The translations under genes were made by a program, and so were the position numbers. Shown in pieces: positions 1-5,689 of a stretch of DNA of 8,056 nucleotides (positions are counted from its first letter, which is position 1; each line of letters starts with the position of its first letter). The notes below the pieces were generated by a model, which did no database searches, had not been told where the DNA came from, and saw only the letters and a program-made list of their open reading frames with translations. This stretch comes from Deltaproteobacteria bacterium (GTDB lineage Bacteria; Desulfobacterota; DSM-4660; Desulfatiglandales; B25-G16), in NCBI GenBank assembly GCA_003646875.1, contig QMLT01000064.1, positions 1 through 8,056 on the forward strand, in the 5' to 3' direction.

Positions 1-492
1 AAAGAATACGATATTGTGCTTACTGACATCCGCATGCCGGATATCGGAGGCATGAGGGTCCTAAGAGACATTAAAAGGGCAAAGCCATCCCTTCCTGTTG
101 TTATCATTACCGGTTATGCCTCGGTTAAATCAGCGGTACAGGCCATGAAACTTGGCGCAGCAGATTATCTGGAAAAGCCATTTGAGCCGGAGGATCTTCT
201 TAAAGCAGTAGATTCAGCGCTTGAGATAGCTGCCACTCAGGAGCCTGAGGTTCAAGACCTGATTCACAAAGAGGAGATAATTAAGGTCTTAGAGCGGGCT
301 GCATCAAATAGTGAATTCTTCACCAATCTTCTTGAACATGCCACAGACGCCCTTGATGAATATGACCTGACAGGCCCTGAGAAACTTGCACTCTTAACAG
401 GCGATGTTGAGTGGATAGAGGAGCAGATCGGGCCCCTTACACGATCCCAGAGGCGCTGGCTTGATCTAAGGAGAAGTGCGGAGATATGGTGA
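1..492 (+). CDS. Response regulator, C-terminal part (5' end outside window)
   Basis: This is a two-component receiver domain followed by an unusual helical tail. The reading frame is open from the first base, so the gene starts upstream; about 45 N-terminal receiver residues, including the usual acidic pair, are missing. Counting from the window edge, the phospho-acceptor is Asp9 in LTDIRMPD, the switch Thr is Thr37 in IITGYAS, and the conserved Lys is Lys59 in EKPF. The receiver ends near residue 75. The tail (about 84-145) has no recognisable DNA-binding or AAA+ domain. Its pattern FFTNLLEHATDALDEYDLT, then EK.ALLTGD..WIE, resembles LigA/Nif11-leader-like helical domains, which is a resemblance from memory only. 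The gene ends 38 nt before the AtpI-type gene on the same strand, so co-transcription is possible. The receiver call is firm; its output and target are unknown. Confidence 0.9.
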   Translation, partial: KEYDIVLTDIRMPDIGGMRVLRDIKRAKPSLPVVIITGYASVKSAVQAMKLGAADYLEKPFEPEDLLKAVDSALEIAATQEPEVQDLIHKEEIIKVLERAASNSEFFTNLLEHATDALDEYDLTGPEKLALLTGDVEWIEEQIGPLTRSQRRWLDLRRSAEIW

Positions 493-530
493 AGGTTTAA
501 TACTATTTTCAGGGCGCTACAGGAGGACCA

Positions 531-833
531 ATGAAAAATTGGTCGGCAGCCTTACAGTTGCTGGTAGTTGGTTTATACGTGCCATTAAGCCTTTTGATAC
601 CAACAGGAATAGGGCTGTGGCTTGACAGGAAAATATTTCATGAATTTCCTTTGTATAGCCTCATCGGTCTTGGCGTTGGCACAGTAATAATGGTGTATGG
701 AGTGTATCAAATGGTGCGCCCCTTTTTGAAGGAGGATAAGAAGGTGGGGAAAGAAAATCACGTTAAACAAAAGGGGGCCAAGAATACGATATTAATAAAT
801 TCAGGGCAGAAGAGGAGCAAAAAGGAGGGATAA
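531..833 (+). CDS. atpI: AtpI/AtpZ-type small membrane protein of the ATP synthase operon
   Basis: A 100-aa protein with two predicted membrane helices, about residues 7-28 and 41-63, joined by a short loop containing GLWLDRK. That loop and the helix pair are typical of the AtpZ/AtpI family, often the first gene of atp operons. Family members are thought to help assemble the c ring or to carry Mg2+; neither role is shown by sequence. The last 35 residues are a Lys-rich, probably cytoplasmic tail without a recognised domain. The start is supported by AGGAGG at 521-526, four bases before ATG. The stop overlaps the atpB start as TAATG, which indicates translational coupling. The symbol follows position and family; AtpZ would be an equally fair name. 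Confidence 0.82.
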   Translation: MKNWSAALQLLVVGLYVPLSLLIPTGIGLWLDRKIFHEFPLYSLIGLGVGTVIMVYGVYQMVRPFLKEDKKVGKENHVKQKGAKNTILINSGQKRSKKEG

Positions 834-1753
834 TGTCTGAAAAAAGACACAGAGTGAATTTTTTAAAAATAATGGTGCTCGCCATTGCCATTTTCGCCAT
901 GATTATTATCAGTTTTATCGGCAGTGAGGTCGGGAGTGGGATAATTGGGTCCAAGCCAATAAGTTTATTTAATGTTGAAGCCCCTAAATATCACCCGGCC
1001 CCTGAAAAGCCTTTTCACCATCTTCCTATAACAAATACCATGATTACTGCATGGATAAGCATTGCAGTGTTGGGTGGTCTGTTTTTTATTGGCACCCGTA
1101 ATATGAAAATTGTCCCAACCGGGTTACAAAATTTCTTAGAGTTGATAGTTGAAGCAGCAGCGAATTTTATTGAGGACCCGGCAGGCGAAAAACATGGGAG
1201 ATGGTTTTTTCCCGTTTGCACTACCATCTTTCTCTTTGTTGTGGCTAATGCCTGGGTGAGCCTCATACCAGGGTTTGAGACCATCCGTATAAACGGGGAG
1301 CCTTTATTTCGCAGCGCTAACACAGATCTTAATATCCCGGCAGCACTTGCTGTGGTCTCCTTTTGTTATGTCGAATATTGGGGATTTAAGGCAAGAGGGG
1401 TTTCCTACCTAAAGACATTCTTCCAATTTGGTCCCCTGTGGCAAGCGCTTAAACTGATATTCACCGGTAATATCAAGGCTGGAGCAGGTGGTTTATTGCA
1501 TGGTTCGGTGCTTGTTTTCGCCGGGGTATTAGAGATACTTAGTCACTTAATGCGAATGGTAAGTTTCACCTTTCGTCTTTTTGGCAACATGACAGCAGGG
1601 ATGATACTTGTCATGATAATGATCTTTCTTGTTCCCTGGGTGCTTCCTTCACTATTCTACGGTATGGAGGCATTCTTTGGCTTTGTTCAGGCCATGATAT
1701 TTGGTGGACTGACCCTGGGATTTGCGTGTGCTGCGGTTATGGAGGAAGAATAA
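833..1753 (+). CDS. atpB: ATP synthase Fo subunit a
   Basis: This is the membrane stator subunit that forms the two ion half-channels against the c ring. At 306 aa it is longer than many homologues (often 230-280). It has an N-terminal hydrophobic helix (about 10-31), a periplasmic stretch rich in Pro and His, and an extra segment near 200-225 (WQALKLIFTGNIKAGAGG) before the channel helices. The essential arginine is Arg248 in FRLFGNM, matching E. coli aArg210. Gln286 in FVQAMIF matches aGln252. The position of E. coli Glu219 (often Glu or His elsewhere) is Met257, while Glu279 occupies the position of E. coli His245. AAGGAGG at 822-828 serves the start, and the ATG overlaps the preceding stop by one base. 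A 188-nt spacer follows before atpE. Confidence 0.97.
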   Translation: MSEKRHRVNFLKIMVLAIAIFAMIIISFIGSEVGSGIIGSKPISLFNVEAPKYHPAPEKPFHHLPITNTMITAWISIAVLGGLFFIGTRNMKIVPTGLQNFLELIVEAAANFIEDPAGEKHGRWFFPVCTTIFLFVVANAWVSLIPGFETIRINGEPLFRSANTDLNIPAALAVVSFCYVEYWGFKARGVSYLKTFFQFGPLWQALKLIFTGNIKAGAGGLLHGSVLVFAGVLEILSHLMRMVSFTFRLFGNMTAGMILVMIMIFLVPWVLPSLFYGMEAFFGFVQAMIFGGLTLGFACAAVMEEE

Positions 1754-1762
1754 GGGTAATAC

Positions 1763-1794
1763 TTCAGCCACAAAGACACGAAGACACTAAGATT
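1763..1794 (+). repeat. Short tandem intergenic repeat, period 8
   Basis: After TTCAGCCACA (1763-1772) come AAGACACG, AAGACACT and a decayed AAGATT, an eight-base period over about three units. It begins ten bases after the atpB stop. The same ten-base opening recurs at 8002. From memory, runs of this kind (CCACAAAGACACGAAGACAC) are common between genes in environmental anaerobes, where they look like dispersed non-coding repeats. Orientation is arbitrary. The period is seen directly; membership of a genome-wide family is inferred. Confidence 0.6.
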
Positions 1795-1804
1795 ATAATA
1801 TAAT
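1794..1804 (+). promoter_or_regulatory. Possible -10 elements of an internal promoter before atpE
   Basis: Two overlapping perfect TATAAT hexamers (1794-1799 and 1799-1804) lie in the atpB-atpE spacer. There is no convincing TTGACA-like -35 at 16-18 bases upstream and no TG extension, so only the -10 half is supported. An internal promoter here would raise atpE and downstream transcription relative to atpI-atpB. AT-rich sequence alone could produce the match. Confidence 0.2.
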
Positions 1805-1838
1805 TCATTTAATGCGATTTTTAATGAAGCTCCCCACA

Positions 1839-1871
1839 GCAATACTTCGGCGAGCTCAGCCGAGTCGTTGC
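1839..1871 (+). other. Long bulged hairpin in the atpB-atpE spacer
   Basis: Bases 1839-1843 pair with 1867-1871, 1844-1846 with 1863-1865, and 1848-1851 with 1859-1862. This gives a 12-pair stem (one G-T pair) with single-base bulges at 1847 and 1866 and the loop GAGCTCA. A few further pairs extend it towards 1834/1875. There is no T-run after it, so it does not look like an intrinsic terminator. It may be a decayed dispersed palindrome, or an mRNA stem that sets processing or decay between atpB and atpE. The pairing was worked out by hand. Confidence 0.5.
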
Positions 1872-1910
1872 AGGGTATTTTGGCGAAGGCGAATAAAGTA
1901 CAATTTGATT

Positions 1911-1933
1911 TTGCCCTCAGGGCAAGAAGGAGG
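1911..1933 (+). promoter_or_regulatory. Hairpin abutting the atpE ribosome binding site
   Basis: TTGCCC (1911-1916) and GGGCAA (1920-1925) form a perfect six-pair stem with the three-base loop TCA. One base later comes AAGGAGG (1927-1933), followed by eight bases to the atpE ATG. A stem ending right before a full-strength ribosome binding site leaves that site free. It could protect a processed 5' end or favour ribosome loading, which suits the high copy number of subunit c. The structure is seen directly; the regulatory role is inferred. Confidence 0.5.
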
Positions 1934-1941
1934 TTAGACTG

Positions 1942-2178
1942 ATGGAAATATGGACAACTGTAGCTAAACTTATTGGCGCTGGGCTTGCTATAGGTCTGGG
2001 TGCCATTGGGCCAGGGGTTGGGATTGGCCTGCTTGGTATGGGGGCTATGAATGCATTAGGACGCAATCCTGAGGCCAGAGGAGCAATAATGACCAATATG
2101 ATCTTAGGCATTGCCTTTGCTGAGGCAGTGGCGATTTACGCCTTAGTAGTAGCTATTTTGCTTATATTCGTAGCATAA
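1942..2178 (+). CDS. atpE: ATP synthase Fo subunit c (proteolipid ring)
   Basis: A 78-aa hairpin of two membrane helices, the normal length for the family, which oligomerises into the rotating c ring. Helix 1 is Gly-rich with GAIGPGVGIG (about 20-29). The polar loop that contacts gamma and epsilon is RNPEA (41-45; often RQP elsewhere). Helix 2 carries the ion-carrying carboxylate Glu61 in AFAEAVAIY. The positions that hold Gln32 and Ser66 in the Na+-binding Ilyobacter c ring are here Ile28 and Ala62, so proton coupling is inferred. The start is fixed by AAGGAGG at 1927-1933 and by a normal N-terminus. It is separated from atpB by 188 nt and followed by atpF after 31 nt. Confidence 0.97.
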   Translation: MEIWTTVAKLIGAGLAIGLGAIGPGVGIGLLGMGAMNALGRNPEARGAIMTNMILGIAFAEAVAIYALVVAILLIFVA

Positions 2179-2209
2179 TATTCCGGTTTTATAATGGAAG
2201 GATAGGCTT

Positions 2210-2719
2210 ATGGAAGGTTTCTTGGGATTAACCTTGCCAAGTTTTATCGGCCAGCTGATCAACTTTCTTATCTTGCTGGGGCTGCTTACATTCTTTGGAT
2301 ATAAGCCGATTCGAAAAATGCTCGATGAGCGTGCTAATAGGATAAAGAAAAGTATGGAGCAAGCTGAGGCTACAAAAAAAGAATATGAACGCACTCGAGT
2401 AGAGGTAGAAAAGCAGATCAGCAAGGCACGTGAGGAAGGACAATCAATAATTGGGCAATCAGAACAGGCAGGAGAAAGGATTAAAGAAGAAGCGCGACAA
2501 GAGGCTCGAAAAGAGGCCCAGGCTATTGTTGACAGGACTCGGGAAGAATTAGAGCGTGAGCGTGATAAGGCGATCAATGAATTACGCAAGGAATTTGTTG
2601 ACACCGCAATACTGGCTGCTGAGAAGGTAATCAGCGAAACGTTAGACAAAGAAAAACACCGCAGCTTAATTGAGAAGACATTAGAGGAAAGCGCTGCCTT
2701 AATGATAAACGAGGGTTAA
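2210..2719 (+). CDS. atpF: ATP synthase Fo subunit b (peripheral stalk)
   Basis: A 169-aa protein forming the stator stalk that ties subunit a to F1 through delta. One N-terminal membrane helix (about residues 10-29, IGQLINFLILLGLLTFFGY) is followed by the typical P-I-RKMLDER hinge and a long charged coiled coil (about 35-150) rich in Glu, Arg, Lys and Ala. The C-terminal part (VDTAILAAEKVISETLD) is the usual delta-binding end. There is only one b gene and no b' paralogue, so a homodimer is expected. GGAAGGA at 2196-2202 serves the start, seven bases from the ATG. The length is normal and no defect is seen. Confidence 0.95.
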   Translation: MEGFLGLTLPSFIGQLINFLILLGLLTFFGYKPIRKMLDERANRIKKSMEQAEATKKEYERTRVEVEKQISKAREEGQSIIGQSEQAGERIKEEARQEARKEAQAIVDRTREELERERDKAINELRKEFVDTAILAAEKVISETLDKEKHRSLIEKTLEESAALMINEG

Positions 2720-2721
2720 CA

Positions 2722-3261
2722 ATGCCCCAGGTTAGTTCTGGCAAACGGTATGCTCAAGCTTTCTTTGAGTTGGCATTGGAGAAGGGAGAACCGGAAAGCT
2801 GGCAGGTTGGCTTGCGCAAACTTACTGATATAGCAACAGATATAAAGATTATGGGTTTATTGGAAAACCCGAAACTACCTTTTGATACTAAGAAAAGTCT
2901 TCTGAAAGAACGGCTTGGTAAAGTAGATCCCTTAGTCCTCAATTTAGCCTGCCTTCTTATGAGCAGGGGAAAATTGAAGATTATTGGTGATATTTCACAG
3001 CGCTATGGACAGCTATTAGATGCCCATTATGGCATTGAACATGCAGAGGTAGTAGCTGCTGTGCCCCTGGATGATGAGATAAAAAAAAGCCTTTCAGCTC
3101 GATTTGGGGAAATGGTTGGGCACAAGGTTGTCATCGATGCCCGGGTAGATCCTTCTATCATAGGAGGATTTAAGGCAAAGATTAGTGATACATTAATCGA
3201 TGGAAGTATCCATAATATGTTAGAATTATTGAAAAAAAGCTTGGTAGGAGCCGGATTTTGA
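2722..3261 (+). CDS. atpH: ATP synthase F1 subunit delta (OSCP homologue)
   Basis: A 179-aa protein that caps F1 and joins it to the b dimer. The N-terminal helical domain (about 1-105) starts with the conserved GKRYAQAFFELA (about 7-18). The C-terminal domain holds the family signature around DPSIIGGFKAKISDTLIDGS, followed by the helix with LELLKKSL. It begins three bases after the atpF stop, and its ribosome binding site (GAGGG, 2711-2715) lies inside the end of atpF, so translation is probably coupled. The length is normal. Confidence 0.95.
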   Translation: MPQVSSGKRYAQAFFELALEKGEPESWQVGLRKLTDIATDIKIMGLLENPKLPFDTKKSLLKERLGKVDPLVLNLACLLMSRGKLKIIGDISQRYGQLLDAHYGIEHAEVVAAVPLDDEIKKSLSARFGEMVGHKVVIDARVDPSIIGGFKAKISDTLIDGSIHNMLELLKKSLVGAGF

Positions 3262-3297
3262 TGAACTTGTGAAGCCAATACAACAAAGGAGATATAG

Positions 3298-4809
3298 ATG
3301 GCAGCTCGGGATCAGGATATTGTTTCGATAATCAAAGAAGAAATTGAACATTTTGGCGCTGTTGCAACTACAGCCAATGTAGGCACAGTAATGGAGATAG
3401 GCGATGGCATTGCCCGGGTTCATGGACTGAGCGCTGCGAAATATAACGAACTGTTGCAATTTCCTCATGACATTATGGGGTTGGCACTCAATCTGGAAGA
3501 AGATAATATCGGTGCCGTGATCCTCGGTGATTGTAGCCAGATTAAGGAGGGAGATGAGGTTCGTGCGACGGGAAGAGTGGTCGAGGTTCCGGTTGGGAAT
3601 GCGCTGATTGGAAGAGTGATTGATCCCTTAGGGCGACCGCTCGATGGTAAAGGGCCAATTACAACAGAAAAAACTCGCCCTATAGAAAGGGTAGCGCCAG
3701 GCGTAACAGAACGAAAGCCTGTGGATACCCCGGTGATGACAGGTATCAAGGCTATCGATAGCATGATCCCTATCGGCCGTGGCCAGCGTGAGCTTATTAT
3801 TGGTGACCGCTTTACCGGTAAGTCGGCTATTGGTATTGACGCCATAATCGCCCAGAAAGATGAGGATGTTATTTGCATCTATGTGGCTGTTGGACAAAAG
3901 ACATCCAAGGTTGCACAGGTAGTGGCTCTCTTTGAGAAATATGGGGCCATGGAGCACACCATAGTGGTTGCTGCTGATGCCTCTGATCCAGCGCCATTAC
4001 AGTATATTGCCCCATATGCCGGCTGTGCTATGGGCGAGGAATTTATGGAACAGGGGAAGGATGCCCTGATTGTGTATGATGACCTTTACAAACATGCCTG
4101 GGCTTATCGACAGCTTTCCTTGCTCCTCCGCCGTCCACCAGGCAGAGAGGCCTATCCTGGAGATGTATTCTATCTGCACAGTAGACTTCTTGAAAGGGCG
4201 GCTAAGCTGGCTCCTGAGCATGGTGGTGGCTCGCTCACGGCACTGCCTATTATTGAAACTCAAGCGGGAGATATGTCAGCCTATATCCCGACAAACGTGA
4301 TTTCAATCACTGATGGGCAAATTTATCTGGAACCTGATTTATTCAATGCTGGCATTCGTCCAGCGGCGAATGTGGGATTGTCAGTATCTCGAGTCGGTGG
4401 CTCTGCACAAAGGAAGGCCATGAGGCAGGTAGCCGGTACATTACGATTAGAACTCGCTCAGTTTCGCGAGCTTCAAGCATTTGCTCAGTTTGGCGCTGAA
4501 GACCTAGATAAGGCTACAAGGGGCCAGTTAGAGCGAGGTCGGCGTATCACCGAAATATTGAAGCAGCCACAATACTCCCCCATGTCTCTGGGGGAACAGG
4601 TAAGTATTCTCTATGCGGTAACCAATGGCTTTCTTGATGAAGTGCCAGTAGATAAGGTCATGACCTGGGAAGAGAACTTCCATAGATTCATAAAAAGCAG
4701 CCATCCTGAAATAGAGCAAAAAATAAACCAGGATAAAGAGATAAAGCCTGACACAAAAGAGGTTCTGGAGAAGGCTATAGCAGAATTTAAGGGAAGTAGC
4801 ACTTATTAG
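3298..4809 (+). CDS. atpA: ATP synthase F1 subunit alpha (non-catalytic nucleotide-binding)
   Basis: A 503-aa protein, the normal length, which alternates with beta in the F1 hexamer and completes the catalytic sites. The N-terminal beta barrel (about 25-95) contains VGTVMEIGDGIARVHGL. The P-loop is GDRFTGKS at 169-176, with Lys175 and Ser176; Phe172 replaces the usual Gln. Further signatures are VYDDLYKHAWAYRQ, RRPPGREAYPGDVFYLHSR, and the arginine finger Arg365 in SVSRVGGSAQ, which reaches into the beta site. The C-terminal helical domain (about 380-503) is complete. AAGGAG at 3286-3291 sits six bases before ATG. The 36-nt gap after atpH is the longest in the operon downstream of atpE. Function is certain; the P-loop change affects a non-catalytic site. 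Confidence 0.98.
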   Translation: MAARDQDIVSIIKEEIEHFGAVATTANVGTVMEIGDGIARVHGLSAAKYNELLQFPHDIMGLALNLEEDNIGAVILGDCSQIKEGDEVRATGRVVEVPVGNALIGRVIDPLGRPLDGKGPITTEKTRPIERVAPGVTERKPVDTPVMTGIKAIDSMIPIGRGQRELIIGDRFTGKSAIGIDAIIAQKDEDVICIYVAVGQKTSKVAQVVALFEKYGAMEHTIVVAADASDPAPLQYIAPYAGCAMGEEFMEQGKDALIVYDDLYKHAWAYRQLSLLLRRPPGREAYPGDVFYLHSRLLERAAKLAPEHGGGSLTALPIIETQAGDMSAYIPTNVISITDGQIYLEPDLFNAGIRPAANVGLSVSRVGGSAQRKAMRQVAGTLRLELAQFRELQAFAQFGAEDLDKATRGQLERGRRITEILKQPQYSPMSLGEQVSILYAVTNGFLDEVPVDKVMTWEENFHRFIKSSHPEIEQKINQDKEIKPDTKEVLEKAIAEFKGSSTY

Positions 4810-4817
4810 GAGGACAT

Positions 4818-5678
4818 ATGATTAGCGCTCGAATTCTTCGTAGGCGCATACAGACTGTTGAGAATACAGCCAAGATCTGCAAGGCTATGGAAATGATTGC
4901 AACCGCCAAAATGAAGCGGGCTCAAGATCAAGCCAGGGCAGGGCGCCCTTATGCCGAGAAGATAAGCGAGGTGATTGCAGATCTTGCTATTCATCCTCAG
5001 GTTGGTGAGGATGCGCAGCCATTGCTCCAAAATAGAGAAATAAGAAAAATCGCTATCGTCCATTTTACCACCGACCGTGGACTCTGTGGCGGACTCAATG
5101 CGAACCTCAACAGGGTTATTGGCACTTTCATTTCGGAGCAAATAGTGCCGGTCACCGTTATCACAATAGGGCGTAAAGGAAGAAATTTTATGCTTCGCGC
5201 CGGGCAAACTATACGTGCGGAGTTTACCGGAATAAACGATAGGCCGAGCCTTCAGGACACTCTGCCTATCTCTCGGGTTGTTATCGATGACTATAGTAGC
5301 GGTGAAGTTGACCTTGTGTATCTCACCTATCCCCGTTTCGTCTCGACCATGGTACAGCAGCCTACCATGGAGGTGCTGCTCCCTATCGAACCAGTTGATC
5401 TACCTTCAGGTGAAAGAGGAGAATATATCTACGAACCCGAGCCAGGTATAGTTTTGAATGAACTATTGCCTAGATTTGTGGAGATGCAAGTGTACCATGC
5501 AGCGCTCGAGCTTATTGCCAGCGAGCAATCAGCGCGAATGGTAGCTATGCGGAGCGCTAGTGATAATGCCAGGGAAGTCATCGAGGATTTGACTCTCACA
5601 TTAAATAAAGCCCGACAGGAGACTATAACGAATGAGATCTGTGATATTTCTGGAGGGGCTGAGGCTCTGGCAAGATAA
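4818..5678 (+). CDS. atpG: ATP synthase F1 subunit gamma (central rotor shaft)
   Basis: A 286-aa protein whose N- and C-terminal helices form the coiled-coil shaft that turns inside alpha3-beta3. The N-terminal helix shows RRRIQTVENTAKICKAMEMI and then ATAKMKRAQ; the usual family form is KIT/KAMKMVA. DRGLCGGLN (about 90-98) is the conserved Rossmann-like domain motif. The C-terminal signature runs from EMQVYHAALELIASEQSARM through DNAREVIEDL to the final NKARQETITNEI and GGAEAL. There is no obvious redox-regulatory Cys insert of the chloroplast type. AGGAGG at 4808-4813 overlaps the atpA stop and is four bases from ATG. The length is normal. Confidence 0.97.
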   Translation: MISARILRRRIQTVENTAKICKAMEMIATAKMKRAQDQARAGRPYAEKISEVIADLAIHPQVGEDAQPLLQNREIRKIAIVHFTTDRGLCGGLNANLNRVIGTFISEQIVPVTVITIGRKGRNFMLRAGQTIRAEFTGINDRPSLQDTLPISRVVIDDYSSGEVDLVYLTYPRFVSTMVQQPTMEVLLPIEPVDLPSGERGEYIYEPEPGIVLNELLPRFVEMQVYHAALELIASEQSARMVAMRSASDNAREVIEDLTLTLNKARQETITNEICDISGGAEALAR

Positions 5679-5689
5679 GGAGGTTATGA

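Noticed and set aside
461..503. TTGATC and TAATAC as a promoter for the atp operon
   Set aside because: The spacing is about 31 bases, far from the 16-18 needed, and no better pair was found upstream of the AtpI-type gene.
2..793. A 14-base exact match (AAGAATACGATATT) at 2-15 and 780-793
   Set aside because: It is read in different frames in two unrelated genes, and one such match in about 8 kb is not far from chance expectation.
2181..2199. TTCC...GGAA inverted repeat between atpE and atpF
   Set aside because: It has only four pairs with an eleven-base loop, too weak to be meaningful.
2143..2649. 168-aa open frame on the minus strand opposite atpF
   Set aside because: It lies antisense to a clear subunit b gene, is Ser/Arg/Leu-rich as expected for the reverse of a Glu/Lys-rich coiled coil, and shows no domain.
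3261..3272. Three-codon frame ATG AAC TTG TGA overlapping the atpH stop, a possible leader
   Set aside because: It has no ribosome binding site of its own, is too short to judge, and is easily a coincidence.
3465..3878. 137-aa open frame on the minus strand opposite atpA
   Set aside because: It is fully inside atpA, is low in recognisable features and is a shadow of conserved alpha coding sequence.
4806..5207. 133-aa open frame on the minus strand opposite atpG
   Set aside because: It is antisense to the gamma subunit and has no family signature.
5686..5688. ATG near the atpD start as an alternative start codon
   Set aside because: It is out of frame with beta; the GTG at 5690 gives the normal MAKGKVVQVIG start with good ribosome binding site spacing.
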